A stretch of 64,000 nt of DNA from Terasakiella sp. SH-1 (GCF_004564135.1 NZ_CP038255.1:1210501-1274500); one strand, 5' to 3'; positions 55,920 through 62,193 are shown, counted from the first letter of the stretch. Made by a program: numbers and translations. The notes: generated by a model not told the origin, from the sequence alone.

Positions 55920-56581
55920 TAAATCGGAGGAACTAACTCGACGTCACCACCCTCATAATAGAGGTGATAATAGTCTTTTAGGTCTAATACACCCTTTTCG
56001 ATATCTTCGTTATCATCACACATGGCTGCAACGGCTTTGGCTGCATTCTTACCAGAGACCTTAAAGGTACATACACGGTCTACGTTTTCACGGAAATCAG
56101 TAGAAATTCGTTGAGGGCGTTGTGTTGAATAAATGATGCTGATGCCAGATTCCCGTCCCATGGTAATCGCCTCAAGCAAGCCAGTACCAAATGGATATGG
56201 ATCATGTAACGGATTAGCCATATGGGCTTCATCAATGAACAGCGTAAACTTTTCATCACTATCCAGTTCCATATAGGGCCGCTGAATTTTGAAAATTAAT
56301 TTACAAAGTTCATGCATTTCCTGACGACCATTTACCGCATCTGGGAAATACAGAATACGAAAGTTCCCATCCCGGTTATCTACAAGCACGTCAACCAGAT
56401 CGGCGAGACTTGTCGCGAAATACATGTTGTTATCATCAGCAAAACGTTTCCATGAAGCCGAACGTTTAAAATCAACAACCAACAAACGGTCATTGTTTAT
56501 AAGTTCATGTTGGGCATAATACGATTTACCGGACCCTTTTTTGCCGATAATTGCCATAAGTACCCCATCACGATCCTGCAT
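55919..56581 (-). CDS. Genome-packaging ATPase, FtsK/HerA type
   Basis: A 220-residue P-loop ATPase, the size of PRD1 P9 and PM2 P9 packaging ATPases. Walker A GKKGSGKS at residues 13-20, Walker B FTLFIDEAH, and the downstream Q in IIYSTQRP. I start at ATG 56581 (AAGGAG nine bases upstream); the open frame continues to 56956 but that part is in the other gene's frame. Alternative reading as an inovirus Zot protein is less likely, since no membrane segment follows. Confidence 0.85.
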   Translation of the reverse strand: MQDRDGVLMAIIGKKGSGKSYYAQHELINNDRLLVVDFKRSASWKRFADDNNMYFATSLADLVDVLVDNRDGNFRILYFPDAVNGRQEMHELCKLIFKIQRPYMELDSDEKFTLFIDEAHMANPLHDPYPFGTGLLEAITMGRESGISIIYSTQRPQRISTDFRENVDRVCTFKVSGKNAAKAVAAMCDDNEDIEKGVLDLKDYYHLYYEGGDVELVPPI

Positions 56582-57200
56582 GATCTGTGTCTCCTTCTCG
56601 GTATTCAATTTCTTCTGATTGAGGTGTAATAGGGCGTTCTTCGGCTGTTTCTTGTGTTTTAGCCTTCCCTTTTTGTCCCATCTTACGTTCAATGCGTGCC
56701 TTCTTTTTGGCTTTGAGTTCGGCAATAATATCGGACACCACAGGTCCTGCACCGTAATACAAAACAAAGATGTCTTTAATATCGTCACTTGCAAAGAGTT
56801 TAAGAACAGGCTCAAGCGTAGGATTAGCCAAACGACGATGGACAACTTCACAGGCATCGAAGAAGTCTTGGTTATTTTTATCAATTTCCAAAGACTCAAG
56901 TTTCCCGATCTTCGATAAGAAGTAGGTGATTTTGATAACATTTTTATGAAACTCATCTACCGGGTAATGCGCCATGATTTCTGCGCGCACCCTGTCCGTT
57001 ATATCGCCACCAGTCGTACTGGAGACATTGGCCGGATCGTCTGCCTCAAGTGGCAGATCGCCATAAATAATTTTTGAACCTTCAACGCGAATGTTTGACC
57101 ATTCGTCAGGTTCAGAGACCTCTAAAGGCTCCACGACTTCCTGTGGTTCGGACTGTTCCTGTGTTGTCGTCGGTTTGGGTTTGCTTCCAAAGGGCCACAT
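56568..57200 (-). CDS. Phage protein of unknown function (210 residues)
   Basis: A 210-residue protein with an acidic Pro/Glu/Thr-rich N-terminus (KPTTTQEQSEPQEVVEPLEV), a helical middle domain (about 75-160) and a charged coiled-coil-like C-terminus (ELKAKKKARIERKMGQKGKA). GGAGTAGAAAACG precedes ATG 57200. It overlaps the packaging ATPase start by 14 bases and the zinc-ribbon gene's 3' end by 89 bases. It may work with the ATPase in packaging. Unknown family. Confidence 0.7.
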   Translation of the reverse strand: MWPFGSKPKPTTTQEQSEPQEVVEPLEVSEPDEWSNIRVEGSKIIYGDLPLEADDPANVSSTTGGDITDRVRAEIMAHYPVDEFHKNVIKITYFLSKIGKLESLEIDKNNQDFFDACEVVHRRLANPTLEPVLKLFASDDIKDIFVLYYGAGPVVSDIIAELKAKKKARIERKMGQKGKAKTQETAEERPITPQSEEIEYREGDTDHAGS

Positions 57201-57450
57201 CGTTTTCTACTCCGTTAAGTTCGTTTTGATCTTGATCATCTAAAAGAAAAGGCTGCACAGCATGTTTTTGAATGTCCTGTGGCCGCGTGAACTTGTTGGA
57301 AAACAAATGTCTATCGTTGCAATCTTCAATATCGTTATTGCAGTTGTAATAAATCCTTGGATTTTTTTCGGAATTGTATTGGTACAGTTGCAGTACCTTC
57401 CCACAGGACGGACATTTAACGCCCCACCCTGTTAGTTTCTTTCCTGCCAT
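57112..57450 (-). CDS. Phage zinc-ribbon protein
   Basis: A 112-residue protein with an N-terminal treble cysteine pattern: VKCPSCGKVLQLY (CxxC) and IYYNCNNDIEDCND. This suggests a zinc ribbon and nucleic-acid binding. The C-terminal 45 residues are acidic and Gln/Thr-rich and are encoded partly in the 89-base overlap with the next gene. A palindrome GGTCTATTAGACC lies about 70 bases upstream. Regulatory role inferred. Confidence 0.7.
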   Translation of the reverse strand: MAGKKLTGWGVKCPSCGKVLQLYQYNSEKNPRIYYNCNNDIEDCNDRHLFSNKFTRPQDIQKHAVQPFLLDDQDQNELNGVENDVALWKQTQTDDNTGTVRTTGSRGAFRGL

Positions 57451-57518
57451 TTTTGACTACCTTATTCAGAGCAGTCCGCCGATCAGGAATATATTACAAC
57501 TGAAAAATTAACAAAAAC

Positions 57519-57531
57519 GGTCTATTAGACC
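57519..57531. promoter_or_regulatory. Palindrome GGTCTATTAGACC
   Basis: A 13-bp palindrome (arms GGTCTA and TAGACC around one base) between the zinc-ribbon gene and the upstream small gene. It is the same element as at 55883-55919. Confidence 0.5.
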
Positions 57532-57734
57532 TCAATTAGATCATATCCTTGCCATTTTAGGGGCCTAATTGCCCTATTCCATGTCCCAACAGCTTTATCG
57601 CTTGTTTTACAGCCAGGTCCTTCTGCATAGCATCTTTTGCAAACGACTTTCCTTAATTGACCTAAGATTTGTAGCTTTGCATCACCACCACAAAAGGGAC
57701 ATTTCCTAAGTTTTCTATTCGGCGTCATTGACAT
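57525..57734 (-). CDS. Lar-like zinc-finger protein (restriction alleviation type)
   Basis: A 69-residue protein with the Lar pattern: LRKCPFCGGDAKLQIL, VVCKRCYAEGP and AVGTWNRAIRP. The two CxxC pairs bind zinc. Lar proteins modulate type I restriction in Rac prophage; here the true role is unknown. It overlaps the end of the Rep gene by 20 bases. ATG 57734 or 57728 could be used; I chose the former. Confidence 0.8.
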   Translation of the reverse strand: MSMTPNRKLRKCPFCGGDAKLQILGQLRKVVCKRCYAEGPGCKTSDKAVGTWNRAIRPLKWQGYDLIEV

Positions 57735-58923
57735 ATCGGTATCTTTCAAAGGCAAGATCAATTTTTCTCTTATGTTCTGGGTCAGACCATATCATCTCAA
57801 CGGTTTCTTTCACCAGTTCATTCAAAGTTTTTGCCTGAAAATCATAGTCCTGTGTTTCCAAAACGACCAAAGAACGCAAGGTTCCTGCTGCATTCCGTTT
57901 CATTTGATCGCTTAGCTCAGTTTTTCTACCGTGCACCTGTACTTTCAATGGTATCGGCCAATAAGACTCCCCAGCCGCGTCCCAGCATTCATCCCATAAT
58001 GGGTGGTTAGGCCATCGTGAACGGTTGGTGTCGTTGGTCGGTTGCGCCAGCCGCCGCCGTTCTAAACAGTCCTTGAGCAATGCATCCTTATTCTCCATGA
58101 ACTGTTCGTAAGTCTGGATACCTCTACGTTTCAGGTATCCTTTGCCATTAAAGCGTAATTCCACACGCCAGATATGATCAAAGCTATCTAAAACTAAGCC
58201 ATATTCATTTCTGTTCCATAAATCCAACATCCAAGTTTTTTTGGAATTCTCACGGATTTCACGCCCTTTATCGTAAATTTGGACTTGTAAGGATTTCAAT
58301 GTTCCTACTGTTAATGTCTCTGTTCGTCCGCCCGATCCGAACGCTGACCACTGTAATTCTGATATATTGTTTGGCAATTCAGTCATTTTGCCGCGCGTAC
58401 CATTTTTTACTCTTGAAAGACAGACAAACTGGTCATGCATGGCCGCACTAATTTCATTGGTTAATTCTTCGGAATGAAAGTCAAAAGCCCAATGAATGGA
58501 TGACATACGTATCCAGTCTGTTCCCTTGGGTATCCCAAGAAAACGGGCAATTTTTTGAGCTTTTGCCCTTAAGCTATCAGGCGTAAATTCCCAAAGGGCT
58601 GCTGAACGATATTCTATGGTCAAAATCCACCCATCCATATCGCGTGAACGGATTTTGATCATAAAATGATTGTTCAACATAACAAAGACAGCGCCACCGC
58701 CACCTTTCCCCTGCATTTGGAAGGTTTCTCCGCAAATTTCAAAGGGGGTAAGCCCTTTGCCTCGTTTGCACTTCCCTTTTGCCTCTTCTTGCATCCCTTC
58801 CAGCCATTCCCAAATATAGTCTGTAATTCCAATATCAAAGGTCTCAATGAGGGTATCTACACCTTGCGCAAGTAGGGTCGCATAATCCGCTTGAAAGGAT
58901 TGATTGAGTGCGTTTGCTGACAT
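57715..58923 (-). CDS. Phage replication initiation protein (rolling-circle type)
   Basis: A 402-residue initiator. The arrangement resembles the Rep_trans/RstA-type family (PF02486): WIRMSSIHWAFDFHSE (metal or acidic strand), LQVQIYDKGREIRENSKKTW (Tyr-containing strand) and IWRVELRFNGKGYLKRRG. AAGGAAAATCC precedes ATG 58923, with a GC-rich hairpin 27 bases upstream. It should nick the replicative form for rolling-circle replication. A HUH motif is not evident, so this is not a PM2 P12-like protein in sequence. Confidence 0.75.
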   Translation of the reverse strand: MSANALNQSFQADYATLLAQGVDTLIETFDIGITDYIWEWLEGMQEEAKGKCKRGKGLTPFEICGETFQMQGKGGGGAVFVMLNNHFMIKIRSRDMDGWILTIEYRSAALWEFTPDSLRAKAQKIARFLGIPKGTDWIRMSSIHWAFDFHSEELTNEISAAMHDQFVCLSRVKNGTRGKMTELPNNISELQWSAFGSGGRTETLTVGTLKSLQVQIYDKGREIRENSKKTWMLDLWNRNEYGLVLDSFDHIWRVELRFNGKGYLKRRGIQTYEQFMENKDALLKDCLERRRLAQPTNDTNRSRWPNHPLWDECWDAAGESYWPIPLKVQVHGRKTELSDQMKRNAAGTLRSLVVLETQDYDFQAKTLNELVKETVEMIWSDPEHKRKIDLAFERYRYVNDAE

Positions 58924-58949
58924 TGGATTTTCCTTGGTATGTATTTGGT

Positions 58950-58977
58950 GTACCCCCTGTTAGACGGTCGGGGGTAC
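58950..58977. repeat. GTACCCCC/GGGGGTAC hairpin before the Rep gene
   Basis: GTACCCCC (58950-58957) and GGGGGTAC (58970-58977) form a perfect 8-bp stem with a 12-base loop containing TAGACGG. No T run follows on either strand, so it is not a simple terminator. It could be a replication origin hairpin or a translational operator bound by the SSB-like protein. Confidence 0.5.
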
Positions 58978-58982
58978 AGGTA

Positions 58983-59177
58983 TCAATTTATTAAAGTTGA
59001 ATGAGGTTCGGAAAGATGCAATTTTAAATTGCGAATATCAATCTCTTTTTTTCCCTGACAATCACCAAAAAGGAAGTCGAGTTCTGCCTGTGTTTCTGGG
59101 TCATATAGAGGGTGGGTCGATGCAGGGGGAACTGCATCGACTTGCTTACGTTTAAAGAGTTTGCTTAACCACTTCAT
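58983..59177 (-). CDS. Small phage protein (64 residues)
   Basis: I start at ATG 59177, with GAGG six bases upstream; the longer frame to 59372 overlaps the SSB-like gene. The 64-residue product starts MKWLSKLFKRKQVDAVPP, a basic amphipathic start, and has an acidic part (DPETQAELDFLFGDC). Unknown family. It lies between the SSB-like gene and Rep. Confidence 0.7.
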   Translation of the reverse strand: MKWLSKLFKRKQVDAVPPASTHPLYDPETQAELDFLFGDCQGKKEIDIRNLKLHLSEPHSTLIN

Positions 59178-59184
59178 GACGACC

Positions 59185-59643
59185 TCAGTACGGAATTTCA
59201 TCTTCGGTACTTGGATCGAATGAAGAGCCAGAGTTCCAATCCGGTCTTGGTCCATTGCCAGCCGAGCCGCCAGACGTCCCTGCATTCGCAGTAGAGGCAC
59301 CAGAGCCGTTTCCCCCTGCCTTTTTGCGTGGCGGTTCCCAAACAAGGCGATACGTGTCCTGCCCGGCTGCATATCCGGTCATAAATAGCTTTTCAGGCCA
59401 ATCTAAGCTGGCAAGGTTCACATTCAGGACTTTTTCTCCCGTGTTCGGCAGGACGCCAAATTTGGCAGTTCCAAGCTCCCAGCCTTCCATATCTTCAACG
59501 ATATATCGTGGGATACGGTCATTGCCTTGCTCGTATTCAGGATTGTCTTTCAGAACAAAGTTGACGATTTCTTTTTTCCAAACACGAACACGACCTTTCA
59601 GTTGGCCTTCTGGCGTGATGTGGATTTTGCCGATTGCGGGCAT
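59185..59643 (-). CDS. DUF736/SSB-like protein with acidic C-terminal tail
   Basis: A 152-residue protein. Residues 1-105 resemble a DUF736/OB-like domain (IGKIHITPEGQLKGRVRVW, FGVLPNTGEKVLNVNLASLDWP). Then a Gly/Ser/Asn-rich linker, and a final acidic tail STEDEIPY like bacterial SSB tails that dock partner proteins. A strong AAGGAG precedes the ATG. A single-stranded DNA-binding role fits the neighbouring Rep gene. Confidence 0.7.
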   Translation of the reverse strand: MPAIGKIHITPEGQLKGRVRVWKKEIVNFVLKDNPEYEQGNDRIPRYIVEDMEGWELGTAKFGVLPNTGEKVLNVNLASLDWPEKLFMTGYAAGQDTYRLVWEPPRKKAGGNGSGASTANAGTSGGSAGNGPRPDWNSGSSFDPSTEDEIPY

Positions 59644-59689
59644 GTTTAGACTCCTTGTCTGTCATTGAGTAGGGGTGCGGCCTGTAGGC

Positions 59690-59840
59690 CGGGTAGCCTA
59701 AAGGCTTCTTGTGATGGACGTTTTTGAGGAGGTGGGGGAGAGGCCGGAGTTCGACGCCAATGCCTGTCCCCCTCCATCACAGTCAGCCGCGCGCGGGGCT
59801 ACCAACACCGCAACGCTTCGGATGCCTTGCGGCAAAACAA
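59690..59840. other. GC-rich structured non-coding stretch
   Basis: Between the SSB-like gene and the next gene, 250 bases hold no convincing CDS on either strand. It is rich in short inverted repeats (GGCCTGTAGGCC just before, AGCCTAAAGGCT, GGAGGTGGGGG against CCCCCTCC). The base composition differs sharply from the flanks. It may be a replication origin for complementary or leading strand, by analogy with ssDNA-phage intergenic regions. Confidence 0.4.
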
Positions 59841-59869
59841 AAGCCGGATACGCATCTGCGTACCCGGCT
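59832..59869 (-). terminator. Terminator-like hairpin on the minus strand
   Basis: A stem of about 12 bp with one mismatch: AGCCGG-A-TACGC and GCGTA-C-CCGGCT around a four-base loop (59842-59869), followed on the minus strand by TTTTGTTTTG. It lies just past the stop of the 78-residue gene, separating early from replication genes. Confidence 0.75.
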
Positions 59870-59893
59870 GTAAAACTGGATAATGAATGTTGT

Positions 59894-60130
59894 TTAGTTT
59901 TCGGTTTTGAACACTTTTGTTTTTTCAAGGACGCGAAGACGCTTGCCTTTTCCTGCAAGCGCAGTTCTAGCAAGTTCCCACCAACGATGTGGCATTTCTT
60001 GCCTTTCCCAACTGGAGCGCCCATGACAAGCTTCGAGTTCACCGTCATCCCACAGTACCACCGTGAATGTCAGTTCTTCCTTCGGATCGTACAGCTTGGC
60101 CTTCACTCCCAACGTCATCTTTTCTTTCAT
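59894..60130 (-). CDS. Small phage protein (78 residues)
   Basis: A 78-residue protein starting at ATG 60130. Contains LYDPKEELTFTVVLWDDGELEACHG, then basic GKGKRLRVLEKTKVF. No known family. A longer frame begins with TTG at 60154. It overlaps the end of the upstream gene by 86 bases. Confidence 0.55.
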   Translation of the reverse strand: MKEKMTLGVKAKLYDPKEELTFTVVLWDDGELEACHGRSSWERQEMPHRWWELARTALAGKGKRLRVLEKTKVFKTEN

Positions 60131-60335
60131 GTGGCTTGTCCCAGTCAAAATCAAAACTAATGTCTGTATGACTGTACACTCGCCCCGTTAATTCTTCGAG
60201 ACGAAAAACGAAAGACTGGAGGCTATCGACAATTTCTTTGTGGAGTTTTTCAGATTTATCAAAATTCTTCCCGTCAGGATCGACAGGCATCACAACCCGT
60301 ACACGGCCACCAATGGTATTTGTTTTTGATTTCAT
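60045..60335 (-). CDS. Small phage protein (96 residues)
   Basis: A 96-residue protein starting at ATG 60335 (GGGGAAAGAG upstream). TIGGRVRVVMPVDPDGKNF at the start and a helix KSEKLHKEIVDSLQSFVFRLEEL in the middle; the C-terminus is highly charged. Unknown family. It is the first gene of the minus-strand operon, facing the divergent regulator at 60614. The longer frame to 60548 is unlikely. Confidence 0.6.
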   Translation of the reverse strand: MKSKTNTIGGRVRVVMPVDPDGKNFDKSEKLHKEIVDSLQSFVFRLEELTGRVYSHTDISFDFDWDKPHERKDDVGSEGQAVRSEGRTDIHGGTVG

Positions 60336-60516
60336 CTCTTTCCCCTTTTGTTGCTTTTGTCGGCAACACGGGGAAGGAAGAAAGTCGGCGGACTTTGGGT
60401 TACAGCTTATACGGGGTGCCGTGGCCCGGCCCCCTACTTTTGTGTCTCCCTTCCCCGCGAAGTTCGACAGATCAGAAGCCAAAAGCGAAGCCTTGGACCT
60501 CCATACCCACCAATGA

Positions 60517-60584
60517 CACTTGGCAAGTGCCCAGAGCCAACCACACAACGATTCACCTTGTCAATGGCAAGTGACGCTTGCCAT
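60517..60584. promoter_or_regulatory. Operator-like repeats between divergent prophage promoters
   Basis: CACTTGGCAAGTG (60517-60529) is a palindrome around G; ATGGCAAG-TGACG-CTTGCCAT (60564-60584) is an 8-bp inverted repeat. Both hold TGGCAAGTG, 44 bases apart. They stand in the 278-base gap between the operon and the Cro/DUF3693-like gene, as expected for lysogeny operators. Confidence 0.55.
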
Positions 60585-60613
60585 AATTCATTCAGACAGA
60601 TAAGGAGCTCAAA

Positions 60614-60967
60614 ATGAAGACTATTGATGAGTACATTGACAAAGCAAAAGAGCTAAACAGCTTTCAATCAGACCGCGAACTAGGTCGCGCATTAGGTTTT
60701 AAAGGAAATCCAGTTAACAATTGGCGTACTAAGCGTACATGGCCTGCTGAAGGTACTATGATCGAACTTGCAAACCTTGCAGACGTCCACCCAGAAATAG
60801 CCCTCTTGGATTTGGGCATTTGGCGGTCCGAAGGACAGGCTTCTGTAGTCTATACACACATGAAAGAGTTACTTGAGACTATGCCTAATAAGCTTATGAG
60901 TTTATTGGCTTTTGCTGCGTTTCTACCGCTTTTTAATCCTAGTCCCCTCACCCGTAGGGACATCTAA
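60614..60967 (+). CDS. Phage regulator with HTH (DUF3693-like) and C-terminal membrane segment
   Basis: A 117-residue protein. The N-terminal helix-turn-helix region (TIDEYIDKAKELNSFQSDRELGRALGF, NPVNNWRTKRTWP, MIELANLADVHPEIALLDLG) resembles DUF3693 proteins found in filamentous phages. The C-terminus has a hydrophobic segment (NKLMSLLAFAAFLPLF). AAGGAGCTCAAA precedes the ATG. Likely repressor of the minus-strand operon. In the circular genome it would lie upstream of the 49979 gene. Confidence 0.75.
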   Translation: MKTIDEYIDKAKELNSFQSDRELGRALGFKGNPVNNWRTKRTWPAEGTMIELANLADVHPEIALLDLGIWRSEGQASVVYTHMKELLETMPNKLMSLLAFAAFLPLFNPSPLTRRDI

Positions 60968-60983
60968 ATATATATGTGGTGCA

Positions 60984-61039
60984 TTGTCGCATCATGTATA
61001 GGTAATGTACGGTAGTACACCCTATATATTATGCGACAA
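60984..61039. repeat. Head-to-head pair of dif-like sites (attP(+)-like hairpin) at the right end
   Basis: On the plus strand TTGTCGCATCA-TGTATA-GGTAATGTAC (60984-61010) is followed, inverted, by the right dif-like site ending TTATGCGACAA (61039). The XerC halves are 10 of 11 identical and the centres differ by one or two bases. Together they form a 24-bp imperfect stem with a tiny loop. This resembles the folded attP(+) of CTXphi. Confidence 0.7.
61012..61039 (-). other. dif-like site at the right end of the prophage (attR)
   Basis: On the minus strand the XerC half TTGTCGCATAA and centre TATATA are identical to the left dif, but the XerD half (GGGTGTACTAC) is degenerate. With XerC cutting between the XerC half and centre, the outer half is chromosomal and the rest phage-derived, consistent with XerC-driven integration. 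Confidence 0.75.
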
Positions 61040-61160
61040 AAAATGATGATGGAAACGTGAGTTGCTGTGGTCTCTATCCTTCTTAACGTGAAGTGATTTT
61101 ACTTTAACTTTGCCCTTCGCTTCGTAGTTGCGATGCAAATAGATGTACTGAAAAATGCTT
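61040..61160 (+). other. Diverged copy of the prophage left-end sequence outside the right junction
   Basis: GATTTTACTTTAACTT at 61095-61110 also occurs at 49825-49840, in both cases exactly 62 bases after the GCGACAA of the att site. Similarity continues after it (GCAAATAG...TGAAAAATGCTTAGTG against TTCAAATAA...TGAAAAAGCTTAATG). No gene is seen here. It suggests a relic of an older related prophage or captured chromosomal flank. The rest of the gap to mazG (61161-61296) shows nothing further. Confidence 0.6.
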
Positions 61161-61296
61161 AGTGTTTTTATCGTGGCTTGATTCTATATGCGGACTTTGT
61201 TGTTGAGTTATCGACTTCGGGCTTTCTTGAGGGGCAAAACTCAGGCATGGTGCGCTTCAAATATTTCTTTTGTTTTGAACGCGTGGAGCTTCAATC

Positions 61297-62133
61297 ATGA
61301 CAAAATTTGACAGTGCGTCATTTGATAGTGAAATCACTCGCCTGCTGGCGATCATGGCAAAATTGCGTGATCCAGAAAATGGCTGTCCATGGGATGTGGA
61401 ACAGACTTTTGCGACGATTGCGCCTCATACCATTGAAGAAGCTTATGAAGTCGCTGATGCGATTGAGCATCAAGATTGGCCTCACTTGCAAGAAGAACTG
61501 GGTGATCTTTTGTTGCAGGTGGTTTTTCATGCGCAGATGGCGAAAGATGAAAACCTCTTTGAGTTCAATGATGTAGCAAAGAATATTTCCGATAAAATGG
61601 TGCAGCGTCATCCCCATGTGTTTGGTGATGAAGTCATAGAAAGTGCTGAAGCACAGACGGTTGCATGGGAGCAGTTGAAAGAAGAAGAACGTAAGGCAAA
61701 AGCAGTAGAAAAAGGTGCTCATCCCCCTTCTGCTTTAGACGGTGTTTCACCAGGATTGCCTTCTATGACGCGAGCGATGAAATTGCAAAAGCGGGCTGTG
61801 CGTGTTGGCTTTGACTGGCCGGATGTGAATGGGGTTCTGGATAAGATTAGAGAGGAGTTGGCTGAAGTCGAAGAAGAGGTCCGTGAGGTTAATTTATCAC
61901 AAGATCGTATCAAGGATGAAATTGGTGACTTGCTCTTTACAGTTGTGAACCTGGCGCGATGGGCGGAGGTTGACCCGGATAGTGCTTTGCGTTCCTGTAA
62001 TGCTAAGTTTGAACGCCGCTTCAAGTCGATGGAAGCAGGGGTGCGGGCGACTGGAAAAGAGGTGTCAGAGGCCGCCCTAGAGGAGATGGAGAGCTTCTGG
62101 CAACTGGCTAAAGCAGATGAGAAAAAACTTTAA
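61297..62133 (+). CDS. mazG: Nucleoside triphosphate pyrophosphohydrolase
   Basis: A 278-residue protein with two MazG repeats. Repeat 1: CPWDVEQTFATIAPHTIEEAYEVADAI with the EExxE metal site and ELGDLLLQVVFHAQMA; repeat 2: IREELAEVEEEVREV and DEIGDLLFTVVNLARW. It removes aberrant NTPs. GGAG eight bases before ATG 61297. It is the first chromosomal gene on the right of the prophage. Confidence 0.96.
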   Translation: MTKFDSASFDSEITRLLAIMAKLRDPENGCPWDVEQTFATIAPHTIEEAYEVADAIEHQDWPHLQEELGDLLLQVVFHAQMAKDENLFEFNDVAKNISDKMVQRHPHVFGDEVIESAEAQTVAWEQLKEEERKAKAVEKGAHPPSALDGVSPGLPSMTRAMKLQKRAVRVGFDWPDVNGVLDKIREELAEVEEEVREVNLSQDRIKDEIGDLLFTVVNLARWAEVDPDSALRSCNAKFERRFKSMEAGVRATGKEVSEAALEEMESFWQLAKADEKKL

Positions 62134-62193
62134 TAATGAACTCTATCTATTTGTTTTAATTTGATTTGTTTGTTTAGTTGAAGTGATTTCTTG

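Larger units (their letters stand above)
49742..61039. mobile_element. Prophage of a tailless, membrane-containing phage integrated at dif
   Basis: An 11.3 kb element flanked by dif-like sites, with no integrase, tail, portal or terminase gene. It encodes a rolling-circle-type Rep, an SSB-like protein, an FtsK/HerA packaging ATPase, a 298-residue candidate major capsid protein, a spike-like protein with a discoidin-type domain, a cell-wall hydrolase and many small membrane proteins. This matches PM2-like (Corticoviridae) or FLiP-like (Finnlakeviridae) gene content and size (about 9-10 kb in the type phages). Structural and replication genes form one minus-strand run; two regulators on the plus strand would be joined across the attachment site in the circular form. 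Confidence 0.8.

Noticed and set aside
56582-56956. N-terminal extension of the packaging ATPase
   Set aside because: This part overlaps the well-supported 210-residue gene in another frame, and a good ribosome site precedes ATG 56581.
59698-60160. Plus-strand 149-codon frame and minus 116-codon frame near 59.7-60.1 kb
   Set aside because: They run through the terminator hairpin and GC-rich repeats and are antisense or out of frame to better-supported genes.
60045-60548. 167-codon version of the first operon gene
   Set aside because: The first 70 residues are Cys/Trp-rich noise across the intergenic repeats; ATG 60335 has a ribosome site.
49742-61039. Classification of the prophage as an inovirus (filamentous phage)
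   Set aside because: Rep type, XerCD-dif use and the DUF3693-like regulator fit, but there is no small major coat protein series, no pIII-like adsorption protein, no membrane-spanning Zot; the capsid-size protein, cell-wall hydrolase and P9-like ATPase fit a tailless membrane phage better.
49742-61039. Integrase-mediated insertion into a tRNA
   Set aside because: No tyrosine or serine recombinase gene and no tRNA gene at either end; the ends are dif-like.
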